From: Rapidithrix thailandica
GTDB lineage: Bacteria > Bacteroidota > Bacteroidia > Cytophagales > Flammeovirgaceae
DNA length: 64,000 nt
NCBI RefSeq assembly: GCF_039710355.1
Contig: NZ_JBDKWZ010000005.1
Location: 186,001-250,000 of the forward strand
Reading direction: 5' to 3'
Part shown: piece after piece, positions 8,669 to 17,384 of the stretch
Numbering within the stretch: the stretch's first letter is position 1
Layout: each line of letters opens with the position of its first letter
Notes under the pieces: model-generated
Told to the model about the DNA's origin: nothing
Database searches by the model: none
What the model saw: only the letters and a program-made list of their open reading frames with translations
Made by a program: the position numbers and the translations under genes

Positions 8669-8792
8669 AATTTTGTGATATACGGAAGAAGTGGAAACGC
8701 AGGAGAGTATACAAATTCTCCGGTGCTTTTCTCAACTAAGCACTTGGGATAAATGCCGTACACCCGGAGAGGTAAGCGGTGGGGAAAACTCC

Positions 8793-8840
8793 TTTAAAAA
8801 ACACCCTCCGAAAATCGTTGAACGAACCAGAGGAGGGTGT
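8793..8840 (-). terminator. Terminator of the GNAT acetyltransferase gene
   Basis: A 9-bp stem (8801-8809 with 8832-8840, ACACCCTCC) is followed on the leftward strand by TTTTTTAAAGG. It lies 8 bp past the stop of the leftward gene and also faces the convergent serpin gene. Confidence 0.75.
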
Positions 8841-8848
8841 ATGGCTAA

Positions 8849-9322
8849 TTACTTTTTCAGTTTGTAAATCATATGTTCCGTAGCTGCGGTAAATCCCTGG
8901 TCTTCCCAGAAGCGGATAGCATCCCTGTTTTTTACGGATACTTGTAATTCAATATGATCCGCCCCTTTTTCCAATAGCCAGTTTTTGGCGTGATTGTACA
9001 GAAGCCTTCCCACGCCATCACTGCGGTATTCGTCTTTTACAAAGGTTTCGGCAATATACCCTCGTTGGTGAAATTTTCGAAAAGTCCCGTCTTCGGTAAT
9101 CGAGACAAAGATAATCCCCAGAATTTCAGCTCCTTTTTCGGCAAGGAAACAACGTTCGTTTTTTTGCTTTAGTCGATCTGTCAAACTTGCGCGAATGGCA
9201 TCGGTGGCTTGTAGATCGATTTCAAAGATATAATGTTGACCATTGTGGTGGGCATGTAAGTCTAACCACATTTTTTGGATGGTATCCAAGTCGTAGAGCG
9301 TAGCATTGCGAATATTGATCAT
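8849..9322 (-). CDS. GNAT-family N-acetyltransferase
   Basis: A 157-residue single-domain acetyltransferase. The acetyl-CoA pyrophosphate-binding loop is visible as YRSDGVGRLLYNHAKNW (R/Q-x-x-G-x-G form), preceded by the conserved beta-4 segment AETFVKDEY and followed by the late motif AIRFWEDQGF. The substrate is unknown; such proteins acetylate small amines, peptides or antibiotics. It is a single gene lying between the convergent serpin and the codirectional thrC. Confidence 0.9.
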   Translation of the reverse strand: MINIRNATLYDLDTIQKMWLDLHAHHNGQHYIFEIDLQATDAIRASLTDRLKQKNERCFLAEKGAEILGIIFVSITEDGTFRKFHQRGYIAETFVKDEYRSDGVGRLLYNHAKNWLLEKGADHIELQVSVKNRDAIRFWEDQGFTAATEHMIYKLKK

Positions 9323-9569
9323 AGGATTGATGAGTGGAAAGTGAACGAATGCATCTTAGAGCAGTAAGCAATTGTGCTTGTAATAACAAGTTATAAATTC
9401 CTGTAAGAATTGTGAAGCGGATTGGTGGGAAATCTGAAGTCGAATAAAAAAGAAAGACTTGATCAAATGAAAAAGTAAAAATATAAATCCCTTTGCGGGG
9501 TGGCCGTCCTGTTCTTGTAATAGTGATCAAGAGAGCCACCCGGAAAAAAGGGAAAGAAACGGAGTTGGA

Positions 9570-10871
9570 TTATTTGTTTAGTAAAAATGACTTTAATCTT
9601 TCAAATTCCGGAGCCATCGCGATGGCCTCTTTGGGTTTGTTGAGGACTTGGGCGAGTAGCTCAGGTATTTCTACTTTATTTTCAATTGCCGTTTCCACTA
9701 CATCTATGAATTTTGCCGGATGGGCCGTAGCCAGGAATACCCCATTCACCTCTTCGTCCAGGCTAGTCAGGTAATCTTTTAAGCCTAAGTAGCCGACCGC
9801 TCCGTGCGGGTCCAGCAAATAGCCTGTTTGTTGATAAATTTTTTGGATGGTCTGAACGGTTTCCTCATCCGTATAGGCTTTTCCTGAAATATTTGCTTTC
9901 ACCTGCTCATACGCATCGTCATGCAGTGCCAGCATTCTTGGGAAGTTACTTGGATTTCCTACATCCATAGCATTGGAAAAGGTTTTGACGGAGGGCTTGG
10001 CTTGAAAAATGCCGCTGGCCAAATAGGCCGGTACGATATCATTGGCGTTGGTAGCGGCTACAAAATGCCGGATGGGCAATCCCATTTTTTGAGCGATCAA
10101 ACCTCCGCATAGATTGCCGAAATTTCCACTGGGAACGGCTACTACCACTGGTTTTCCTTTTGCCTTCAGCTGAGCGTAAGCATAAAAATAGTAAAAAGAC
10201 TGAGGAATCAAGCGGCAAATATTGATGGAATTGGCCGAAGTAAGGTTTAATTTTTCATTGAGTTGTGTATCCAAAAAAGCCTCTTTGACCAGCCGTTGAC
10301 AATCGTCAAATGTTCCTTCAATTTCCAAGGCGGTAATATTCTGCCCGTTGGTGGTGAGTTGTTGTTCTTGAATTTTACTCACTTTGCCTTTCGGGTACAA
10401 AATATATACATGGATATTAGGCACGCCCAGGAAGCCTTGAGCTACTGCGCTGCCGGTATCACCGGAGGTGGCCACCAGGATGTTAATTTCTTGATGGTCT
10501 TTTTGTAAAAAATACGACATCAACCGGGACATAAACCGTGCACCGAAATCTTTGAAGGCAAGAGTAGGGCCATGAAATAATTCCAATACATGGATATTGT
10601 CGTGTACGGGTTTTACCGGGGCGTCAAAGTTGATTGCATCGTTGACAATCTCAGTTAACACGTTGTCCGGAATTTCCAGACCAATAAGGGTTTTGGCGAC
10701 TTCCAGGGCAATTTCTTGAAAAGAGCGCGTTTCGATCGTGTCAAAAAAGGCTGGTGGTAAAGTTGGGATTTCCACAGGCATATACAAGCCATTATCTGCT
10801 GGCAACCCTTTGAAAATCGCTTCTTTCAGCGATACATTTTCCACTTGATGCTTGGTACTGTATAATTCCAA
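9570..10871 (-). CDS. thrC: Threonine synthase
   Basis: A 433-residue pyridoxal-phosphate enzyme converting O-phosphohomoserine to threonine, the last step of threonine synthesis. The PLP lysine is K107 in TLAFKDFGARF. ATSGDTGSAVAQGF and the Gly-rich phosphate loop VPSGNFGNLCGG are also present, and the N-terminus (MELYSTKH) is the usual one. No thrA or thrB lies next to it in the window. The gap 9323-9569 downstream contains a long imperfect hairpin (GGGTGGC/GCCACCC) without a clear T-tail, which may be its weak terminator. Confidence 0.96.
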   Translation of the reverse strand: MELYSTKHQVENVSLKEAIFKGLPADNGLYMPVEIPTLPPAFFDTIETRSFQEIALEVAKTLIGLEIPDNVLTEIVNDAINFDAPVKPVHDNIHVLELFHGPTLAFKDFGARFMSRLMSYFLQKDHQEINILVATSGDTGSAVAQGFLGVPNIHVYILYPKGKVSKIQEQQLTTNGQNITALEIEGTFDDCQRLVKEAFLDTQLNEKLNLTSANSINICRLIPQSFYYFYAYAQLKAKGKPVVVAVPSGNFGNLCGGLIAQKMGLPIRHFVAATNANDIVPAYLASGIFQAKPSVKTFSNAMDVGNPSNFPRMLALHDDAYEQVKANISGKAYTDEETVQTIQKIYQQTGYLLDPHGAVGYLGLKDYLTSLDEEVNGVFLATAHPAKFIDVVETAIENKVEIPELLAQVLNKPKEAIAMAPEFERLKSFLLNK

Positions 10872-11076
10872 TTTTGAAAAATTTTTAATGAACCCTTCAA
10901 ATCTTTAAATATATCGCAAGATATCTATTTTTTTATTAAAAGAATAATGCTTTCTGATCGACCCGCATTAATGAATGAAGTTAAGAAGTTCGTATTTGTC
11001 ATAGTTGGAAAAAAGGGCTTTTACAATCCAGCCGTATCATTACCTTTTCATTCCTTTTGTCAACTGCTTGAACCTA

Positions 11077-11105
11077 AAAAAACCGGAGACAAAGCCCCCG
11101 GTTTT
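11077..11105 (-). terminator. Terminator after the ahpD-like gene
   Basis: The stem AAAACCGG/CCGGTTTT (11079-11086 with 11098-11105) is followed on the leftward strand by an uninterrupted run of seven T. It ends the stress-gene block before thrC. Confidence 0.8.
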
Positions 11106-11133
11106 TACTTTACATGAAGTGTACATTGTATGC

Positions 11134-11706
11134 TTAAACTATTTTGGAGAGGCTGGCAATTACTGAGGCAAGCCTCACAGCGTCAAAAATCCGCTCCTCG
11201 CTACTTCCAAGCTCCATAAGGGATTTTTCGTGTGAGTTCACACACATTTCACATCCATTGACAGCAGAAACAGCTAAGCTAATCAACTCAAAAAATTCTT
11301 TCCCCAAAACGGGTCTCATCATGATGTTCATTTTGAGGCGGGCGGGTAGCTGGTTATATTTATCTTTTCCTGTAAAGTGGCGGAAACGATACAGAATATT
11401 ATTGGCACTTAATAGAGAAGCACAGCTGATCGCCTCTGCAATTTCCTCACCGCTGGCTTCCTTTTCTTTGGCTTTTTGGATAAAGACTTCTTCCAATGCC
11501 TTGTCTTTCAAAGTGAAAGCAATACTAATGCTCAACAAGGCAATCTCTTTTTCACTGATGTGGTCCGATACCAATGCATTGTTTACGTTTACCCGCAAAT
11601 CTTTCAGATAGCGGTGATCGGCATTTACAATGTTGGATAAAGCCAACGTATCATAGCTAGTGTCTATCGATAATCCGTTTAATAAACTTTCTTTAGTTTC
11701 ACTCAT
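11134..11706 (-). CDS. AhpD-like carboxymuconolactone decarboxylase family protein
   Basis: A 190-residue alkylhydroperoxidase-like protein. The redox motif NGCEMCVNSHE (C152, C155, H159) matches AhpD, which carries electrons to the peroxiredoxin AhpC. I start it at the Met of MSETKESLL (11706) rather than an in-frame Met at 11778, because the longer version would overlap the upstream N-acetyltransferase gene and adds a non-conserved head. ahpC is coded about 1.6 kb upstream on the same strand, supporting an AhpC-AhpD peroxide-detoxifying pair. A terminator follows. Confidence 0.9.
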   Translation of the reverse strand: MSETKESLLNGLSIDTSYDTLALSNIVNADHRYLKDLRVNVNNALVSDHISEKEIALLSISIAFTLKDKALEEVFIQKAKEKEASGEEIAEAISCASLLSANNILYRFRHFTGKDKYNQLPARLKMNIMMRPVLGKEFFELISLAVSAVNGCEMCVNSHEKSLMELGSSEERIFDAVRLASVIASLSKIV

Positions 11707-11774
11707 AATGATTGTTGTTTTGAATACTTTTCTTTGGAAAAGAATTATTTGATGGAGTAAAGCTGCAGCACGGG

Positions 11775-12545
11775 TCAATCTATCAATTGTTCCGTGTTGA
11801 GGTGAAAATACTCTTTTAAATAGGTTGAAAATGTTTTTTCCGAATGAATAGGGAATTCCGTCACCTTTCCCTGTTGGCTGATTTTGAGTTTACTTTCAGA
11901 CAAGGTCACTCTTCCGTCTTCCCGGGCCAAGGTGATCACCCGCCCTTTGGTAAAATGAGAATCCGGAGATGTTTGATGAAATTCACAGCCTTCTGTAAAA
12001 TAGCTCAGTGGCCGCTCCTGTAAAGTGAATATAAATTGTGTTTCAAACTGTTTTGTTGTTTCGTTTTTTGAGGAATAGGCCAGGTAGTTATCATCGTACT
12101 CTGTGATAGTATATTTCCCTTCCGTGACGGTTCCGGTTTCCAGGAGAATGGGTTTGAGAAACGAGTCGCCAAAGCCCACATCGGTCAAGTAGATATTTCC
12201 GTCAAGAATTGTCAAGATGGCTGCATGGTCGTCTTCCCGGCCAAATCCTCCTTGTGAGTTTTTTACCCTGGCTGCAATTAAGTGACTGTCAAAACCGATA
12301 GTTTGTAAGACTTGTTGGAACAAGCCATTCATTTCATAGCAAAAGCCTCCTCGCTTTTTCTCCACTAATTTCTTGAAAAGCTTTTCCGGTTCCAGACTGA
12401 TCGGATTATGGTACATCACATCCAGGTTTTCAAAAGGGATGTGTGTTAAATGTAATAGATGCAATTGATGGAGCGTCTCCAAGTCAGGTTTTGCATGGCT
12501 TGTAAACCCTATCCTGTCGAAGTATTGTTGAAGTTTTGTTTTCAT
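11775..12545 (-). CDS. nat: Arylamine N-acetyltransferase
   Basis: A 256-residue cytoplasmic enzyme that transfers acetyl from acetyl-CoA to arylamines, hydrazines or related amines. The Cys-His-Asp triad is complete: C69 in RGGFCYEMN, H107 in DDHAAIL and D122 in LTDVGFGDSF. The N-terminal PFENLDV motif is also typical. It lies between a VOC protein and an AhpD-like gene, with 45-bp and 68-bp gaps, so it is probably cotranscribed with them. The context suggests xenobiotic or peroxide stress defence, which is an inference. Confidence 0.95.
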   Translation of the reverse strand: MKTKLQQYFDRIGFTSHAKPDLETLHQLHLLHLTHIPFENLDVMYHNPISLEPEKLFKKLVEKKRGGFCYEMNGLFQQVLQTIGFDSHLIAARVKNSQGGFGREDDHAAILTILDGNIYLTDVGFGDSFLKPILLETGTVTEGKYTITEYDDNYLAYSSKNETTKQFETQFIFTLQERPLSYFTEGCEFHQTSPDSHFTKGRVITLAREDGRVTLSESKLKISQQGKVTEFPIHSEKTFSTYLKEYFHLNTEQLID

Positions 12546-12590
12546 GGTGTTTGGAGTTTGAGTGTATAGGATGAGTTTGCCGGTTTTACC

Positions 12591-13244
12591 TTAATTTAAG
12601 CTTATTTCATGTACTTTGCCTTGGTCTTCCAGCAAAACATGTGTTGGGAAGACTTTTGCTTTTTTATCCGTGGGAAACCAGTTGCGTTCAGGGCTGACCA
12701 AGATCAGTAAACCCTGCTCGTCTCCTAATGCTGCAAAGTTTTCTTGGGGAGTTTGTTTGGCAAATAAGGGCAAATCGAATTGTTCGGTTAGTTGCTCGAT
12801 TGATCGAGTTACATTTTCCGTTACCAAGCCTATTTCACTGATGGCAAGTAATGATGATGGGTCAAAGGTTTGGGCAGAAGCATTGGAGAGGTCGTACCGG
12901 GCAATCAGTTCCAACAGGTTGCCATTGTTATCATAAAAATAAAAGGACTTGGCATTCCAACTTTCAAAATGTGCAAATTGACTTTCTGAAGTTACTGGTA
13001 AGATTCTCACCTTCTTGTTCAAGGCCTCGTAAGCTTCCTTCAGCTGATTATTGGGAATATCAAAAGCCAGATGGTAATAAGGCTTTGCCAATTCCGAATG
13101 TTGAAAGATAAGGGTGGAAGCACCTAAAGAAAAAGCAAGGTTGTTCTTCTCTTTTCTGACAACGGACAAGCCCAAAATGTCGTGATAAAAGCTTTCGGTT
13201 TGCTGTAAATCATTGCTCAGCAAATAGACTTCTTTGATTCTCAT
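12591..13244 (-). CDS. VOC-fold (glyoxalase/dioxygenase superfamily) protein
   Basis: A 217-residue protein with two vicinal-oxygen-chelate modules. The first (about 1-120) starts KEVYLLSNDLQQTESFYHDILGLSV and contains FYFYDNNGNLLELIARYD, a typical betaalphabetabetabeta unit with a Glu metal ligand near its end. The second (about 130-217) starts ISEIGLVTENVTRSIEQL and is shorter. A lyase, dioxygenase or thiol-transferase role is possible; the substrate is unknown. It sits 45 bp upstream of the N-acetyltransferase gene and 106 bp after ahpC, within the leftward stress block. Confidence 0.85.
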   Translation of the reverse strand: MRIKEVYLLSNDLQQTESFYHDILGLSVVRKEKNNLAFSLGASTLIFQHSELAKPYYHLAFDIPNNQLKEAYEALNKKVRILPVTSESQFAHFESWNAKSFYFYDNNGNLLELIARYDLSNASAQTFDPSSLLAISEIGLVTENVTRSIEQLTEQFDLPLFAKQTPQENFAALGDEQGLLILVSPERNWFPTDKKAKVFPTHVLLEDQGKVHEISLN

Positions 13245-13350
13245 CTGAATTGGAAATATTAGGTTTCATAGCTTTAGGTACAGACCGGGTGGGTGTGAAA
13301 TGAGAAGCCAGAGGCATATGCCTGGCCCCTCATTCAGGTTGTTGTGTTGT

Positions 13351-13905
13351 TTAGGCCGTTAATGTTTCCTCACCTTTTTCCCAGTTACAAGGGCAAAGTT
13401 CATCGGTTTGCAAAGCATCCAGTACCCGGATTACCTCTTTGACATTCCGGCCCACATTCAGGTCATAGGCACTTACCCAGCGAATAGTACCTTGAGGATC
13501 GACAATAAACGTAGCTCTGTAAGCCACTTTTTCATTAGCTTCCAATATGCCCAGCTCTTCTGCCAATGACTTGGACGTATCGGCCAGCATCGGAAATTTT
13601 AAATCACGTAAGTCTTCGTGGTCTTTTCTCCAAGCCAAGTGAACAAACTCAGAATCGGTAGAGGCGCCTACCAATACCGCATCTCTGTCTCTGAACTCTT
13701 GGTAATTCTTATTGAACTCGGCTATCTCTGTAGGGCATACGAAGGTAAAATCTTTGGGCCACCAGAATAGCACTAACCATTCGCCCTCTTTTTTATGGTC
13801 TTCTGAAGTGATCGTTGCAAATTCTTTCCCTTTTTCCAAAGATACCACTGCAGTTTTCTCAAATTCAGGAAATTGGTTACCGATGTTTACAATTTTGTTT
13901 TCCAT
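13351..13905 (-). CDS. ahpC: AhpC-type 2-Cys peroxiredoxin
   Basis: A 184-residue peroxidase reducing H2O2, alkyl peroxides or peroxynitrite. The peroxidatic Cys is C57 in DFTFVCPTEI; the C-terminal resolving Cys lies in ELCPCNWEKG (C171/C173), an arrangement usual for AhpC proteins that work with AhpD rather than AhpF. An AhpD-like protein is encoded at 11134-11706 in the same direction and no ahpF is present. A leftward dps gene lies 210 bp upstream. A typical OxyR regulon content is apparent, but I could not identify an operator. Confidence 0.96.
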   Translation of the reverse strand: MENKIVNIGNQFPEFEKTAVVSLEKGKEFATITSEDHKKEGEWLVLFWWPKDFTFVCPTEIAEFNKNYQEFRDRDAVLVGASTDSEFVHLAWRKDHEDLRDLKFPMLADTSKSLAEELGILEANEKVAYRATFIVDPQGTIRWVSAYDLNVGRNVKEVIRVLDALQTDELCPCNWEKGEETLTA

Positions 13906-14045
13906 AATGTGTATTGAATTTTAAATTCTGGTTTAGATATTTTTATGTATTTATCTTCTTTTTTGGCAATAAGCTTCCCCTTATGGTTTTTTGACGAAAA
14001 CCTTTCTGAGTACCGAATCAGAAAATGTGAAAGGAGAAATTTGGC

Positions 14046-14073
14046 AGGCTCACTACGAGCCTACCCAATCGAA
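14046..14073 (-). terminator. Weak hairpin after dps
   Basis: On the leftward strand GGTAGGCTC pairs with GAGCCTGCC (nine pairs, one wobble) around a TAGT-type loop about 45 bp past the dps stop. The T-tail is poor, so it is only a candidate terminator. Confidence 0.4.
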
Positions 14074-14115
14074 CTATATTGTATTGCTAAATAAGAGGTA
14101 ATAATTTCTTGTTTT

Positions 14116-14595
14116 TTATTTCTGACCTAACCAAGCAGTGAACATCCAAACGGTTTTTTCTTGTTCGGAGATAAAATCACTCAGCAGAGTTACTGATCCT
14201 TCATCGTCCAGCTCAGAGGCGATTGCCAACGCTTCTCTTTCAATGGTCAGAAGGGATTTGATGTTGTCAGTGGTTAACTGTACTGCCTGCAAGCCATCTG
14301 AAATATTTTTTGATTCTTTTATCTGAGTGCTTTCCAAATAAGTGGAAAATGAATGAAATGGAGTGGAGCCCAATGTCAGGATTCGCTCGGCAATATCATC
14401 TATCTTTTGCTGAGCATCCGTATATTGTTCTTCAAACTTCGCATGAAGTTCAAAAAAATTCTGCCCTTGTATGTTCCAATGAAATCCCCTAAGGTTTTGA
14501 TAGTACACTTGAAAGTTGGCTAATAATTGATTCAACTTGTTTGCAAGCTTTTCGGATTTGGCTTTATCCAAACCGATGAAATTTAAAGTACTCAT
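14116..14595 (-). CDS. dps: Dps family ferritin-like DNA-protecting protein
   Basis: A 159-residue Dps subunit, forming iron-storing dodecamers that oxidise Fe(II) with H2O2. The inter-subunit ferroxidase residues occur with exact family spacing: H39, H51, D66 and E70, in GFHWNIQGQNFFELH and QKIDDIAER. The short N-terminal tail has few lysines, so direct DNA binding is uncertain. It is expressed from a clear Bacteroidota promoter at 14636-14666. It is the first gene of a leftward run of peroxide-defence genes. Confidence 0.96.
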   Translation of the reverse strand: MSTLNFIGLDKAKSEKLANKLNQLLANFQVYYQNLRGFHWNIQGQNFFELHAKFEEQYTDAQQKIDDIAERILTLGSTPFHSFSTYLESTQIKESKNISDGLQAVQLTTDNIKSLLTIEREALAIASELDDEGSVTLLSDFISEQEKTVWMFTAWLGQK

Positions 14596-14635
14596 GGTTG
14601 CGTGCGTTTAGATTGTTTTTGAATTGATTATGCTA

Positions 14636-14666
14636 CAAAGGTATAGAATGGTTAAATATAGGTCAA
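14636..14666 (-). promoter_or_regulatory. Bacteroidota-type promoter of dps
   Basis: On the leftward strand, -33 TTG (14664-14666), 20-bp spacer, and -7 TACCTTTG (14636-14643). It matches the TTG/TAnnTTTG consensus and predicts a leader of about 35 nt. Confidence 0.75.
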
Positions 14667-14997
14667 ATTGATATTATTTATTATTAAATAGTTTTTACTT
14701 ATAAGTATTGCAACTCAATGAGTTATATACGAGATGCCTCTTTGTTTGACAAAAAAATATTTTCTTGACTTATTTAAAGAAAGTATATATGCTTGAAAAG
14801 ACACCTTTCATCTTGTCAACAATTTGTGTAGTTTCCTTGTTTGTATGGAAAGCGGATGGTTGAGTGAGGCGATAATTGACCGTATGACAAAGGGGAATTG
14901 TTATATCTTTAAGGTGATTAGAAAACAATCTTAAAGTAAGAGCTTTGGCAGGTGACTGATAAAAATCACCTTTTTGCAAAACAAATAATATACATCC

Positions 14998-15858
14998 ATG
15001 ATGAACTCCATGGAAAATATCGAATTGATTCATCGCTACCTGAAAGGAGAATGTTCGGAGGAAGAGGAGGAGTATTTAGAACAGTGGCTGGAAGATCATC
15101 CGGAGCACCGTCATACATTTGAATATTATAAAAAGGCATATCAAGAGGAAGTAAGGCAAACTTATTCCGAGCAAAAAAAGGATGTTCTGTGGGTAAGTCA
15201 CCGGAACATCAAATATGTACCCGATAGCACAAAAGGGAATAAGGGGAGAACGGAAGCCTGGTTGCACTTTACCGAACGACTACGGAAACTTTGGAAAGAA
15301 AAAAGAGCCATAAGGACCGCCCGTTTTCACAGAAGGCGCTGGCATCATTTACGAAATAGAGACGCGAATCCGGATGTATTGTTTTGGCCTAAATACCTGA
15401 TGGCTTTACTTGTACTGTTATTTGGGTTGAGTTTTGCCTATTTTCATTTTTCAGGAAGCTTCTTTCCCAAAAAAGTACCTGTACTGGAAACCCAATCATC
15501 AGCCCATCCTATCGTGTTGGTATTACATGATGGCTCCCAGGTCGTACTGAAGGAAAATTCCTTACTTCGTTACCCTAAGCAGTTTTTTGGCAAGCGGCAA
15601 ATAAGGTTAGAAGGGCATGCGGTTTTTGAAGTCGTTGAGAGTTTGAAAACTCCTTTTATCGTCAATATCGGAACCATAAGTATTCATGCATTGGGCTCTT
15701 CTTTTGAAGTACTTACGCTGCCAAACGGTAGTTATCAAATTCAGGCTCACAAAGGCAACTTGATTGTTTCATCCTCTGTCAATACACAGGAAAAATTCAT
15801 TGTGAAAGGAGGTAATCAACTACTTATGCACAATGATAAATACACCATTGAACAATAA
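14998..15858 (+). CDS. FecR-like anti-sigma/transmembrane regulator, orphan
   Basis: A 286-residue inner-membrane protein. Residues 1-60 form an acidic helical head resembling the zinc-less sigma-binding region of FecR-type regulators (LIHRYLKGECSEEEEEYLEQWL). A single transmembrane segment (YLMALLVLLFGLSFAYFHF, about 130-150) follows a basic region. The periplasmic FecR domain (about 165-260) has the typical pattern DGSQVVLKENSLLRYP, RQIRLEGHAVFEV and VNIGTISIHALGSSFEV. Such proteins normally pair with an adjacent ECF sigma factor and a TonB-dependent receptor; neither is present. The DUF4974 extension is also missing, the protein ending soon after the FecR domain. The start may be Met1 or Met2. 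Confidence 0.85.
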   Translation: MMNSMENIELIHRYLKGECSEEEEEYLEQWLEDHPEHRHTFEYYKKAYQEEVRQTYSEQKKDVLWVSHRNIKYVPDSTKGNKGRTEAWLHFTERLRKLWKEKRAIRTARFHRRRWHHLRNRDANPDVLFWPKYLMALLVLLFGLSFAYFHFSGSFFPKKVPVLETQSSAHPIVLVLHDGSQVVLKENSLLRYPKQFFGKRQIRLEGHAVFEVVESLKTPFIVNIGTISIHALGSSFEVLTLPNGSYQIQAHKGNLIVSSSVNTQEKFIVKGGNQLLMHNDKYTIEQ

Positions 15859-15867
15859 GGTTCTTTC

Positions 15868-17109
15868 TCAACGGCCTACTTTAACGATTTCCCCGATTTG
15901 TAAAGTGTAATCATTTTTTCCGTTCCAAACCATCAGCTCCCGGACGGAGATCCCGTTTTTCCGGGCTACGGAATACATGGTGTCCCCTCGTTGTATCTGA
16001 TAGGTTTTCGGGTGGCCTACCCGCAGTGCATATCCTACATTAATCACATTGCCATTCAAATTATTCCACCGTTTTAAATCGGTAACGCTCACTTGGTATT
16101 TTCTGGAAATGGCAAAAAGTGTTTCCCCTCTTTGCACGGTGTGGTATTCTTGAGAGGAGGAGGCGATCTGTTTGACGGAAACGGTACGAGTGGTCACGTT
16201 TCGAATGGTCGGAGCCGGATTATATGCAGGTGGAGCGCTTTTTACAGGAGGTACTTTTTCTTGTGATTTTAAAGGTACGGTTTTAGGAGGTGCTGGAGTA
16301 GGTTTGGAAGCATTGGCAAATACGGAGATTCCTTTGGGGCTGACAATGGGAATGCCTTCGTAATCTTTGATGGCATATTCCCCTGTAGCACTGTAAAAGA
16401 CCTGTGGCAGTTGCCTGGACATGTTAAAGTAATCATATGCTGCTTTTAAACTTCCCCAAAAATTCGTGAGCTGTTTGTCCCATGCATGTTCTATTTTTAA
16501 CCGGTGCATATTCGTATCGGTCATTTTGGCCGGAAAGATATGCACAGGAATACGTTTTTGCCCTGACTCATAAGCTTGGACAGCCATTACATATACTTCT
16601 TTGATTTTATCGTCACTGATCGGAATGTCACTATTGGAAGTACAACCTCCTTTCAAGGTGATTTGAGCACTACCCGATTGGTGAAAACGATCTACAGGGT
16701 TGGGGTAATTGATCAATAAGGCTAAAAAATCGGCACTGTTGGGAATAAAACCTTTAAGATGGTACAGCCCTTCGGGAACAATTCCATCATTGGAGGAATG
16801 CTTCGGTCCCAATCCACCTGAACGCTCACAAAAACGATAGCTTTTCAGAGGTTTAAAACGAGTTTCATCCGGAGCCTTCACCCACAGTTCTACAATTTCC
16901 TCTTCCTTAAATACCCGGATGTAAAGGTGATTGTTAAACGTATTGAGTTTACGTTTTGCCAATATCCCTTTTAAGTAACTCGACTTATCCAGGTAAGCCG
17001 TTTTTACATTCGGGTGGTTTAACTGTTGGGTCTTAAAGCTTTGCCCTTGGCTTAACTGTATAAAGCATACCAGCCACAGTGTGCCGGTTAACCATGCTGT
17101 TAGTTTCAT
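15868..17109 (-). CDS. YafK-like L,D-transpeptidase-fold protein with two LysM domains, probably catalytically inactive
   Basis: A 413-residue exported protein with a signal peptide ending ...LSQGQ near residue 23. The region 60-180 follows the YafK branch of L,D-transpeptidases (LYIRVFKEEEIVELWVK, SSNDGIVPEGLYHLKGF, DDKIKEVYVMAVQA). A Pro-rich linker (about 265-300) leads to two LysM peptidoglycan-binding modules at about 321-365 and 369-413 (YHTVQRGETLFAIS; YQIQRGDTMYSVA). Where YafK proteins have a His-Gly...Ser-x-Gly-Cys catalytic signature, this one reads TLKGGCTSNSDIPIS: Lys153 replaces His and Asp161 replaces the nucleophilic Cys. I infer a wall-binding scaffold without transpeptidase activity. 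It is convergent with the FecR-like gene, 9 bp apart. Confidence 0.85.
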   Translation of the reverse strand: MKLTAWLTGTLWLVCFIQLSQGQSFKTQQLNHPNVKTAYLDKSSYLKGILAKRKLNTFNNHLYIRVFKEEEIVELWVKAPDETRFKPLKSYRFCERSGGLGPKHSSNDGIVPEGLYHLKGFIPNSADFLALLINYPNPVDRFHQSGSAQITLKGGCTSNSDIPISDDKIKEVYVMAVQAYESGQKRIPVHIFPAKMTDTNMHRLKIEHAWDKQLTNFWGSLKAAYDYFNMSRQLPQVFYSATGEYAIKDYEGIPIVSPKGISVFANASKPTPAPPKTVPLKSQEKVPPVKSAPPAYNPAPTIRNVTTRTVSVKQIASSSQEYHTVQRGETLFAISRKYQVSVTDLKRWNNLNGNVINVGYALRVGHPKTYQIQRGDTMYSVARKNGISVRELMVWNGKNDYTLQIGEIVKVGR

Positions 17110-17330
17110 AGTAGTTGGTAGTTTACACGTAAACTGTAAAAAAATTTTGTGGAGAGCCTGTCAAGAAAACCACAAAAAACTGTCCCGCCCAAAGTGCTAT
17201 CCTTTGCACATTCGGGGTAAGTAAACTGTTGTCTTACTTTCTCAGTAAGGGGTTAAACGTTAGTTAAAGCGGTTGCCCTATGAAGATACAAATAGATCCA
17301 CAAGAAGGCAATGGTCAAAGGGGAATAAGT

Positions 17331-17374
17331 ATAAAAAAAGCGGGGAAGGGTTGGGTAAACCCTCCAACGGGTAA
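17331..17374 (-). terminator. Terminator of yifB
   Basis: An imperfect stem on the leftward strand (GGAGGGTTT...AACCCTTCC) is followed by CCGCTTTTTTTATA. It lies a few bases past the yifB stop. Confidence 0.6.
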
Positions 17375-17384
17375 ATTTAAATAA

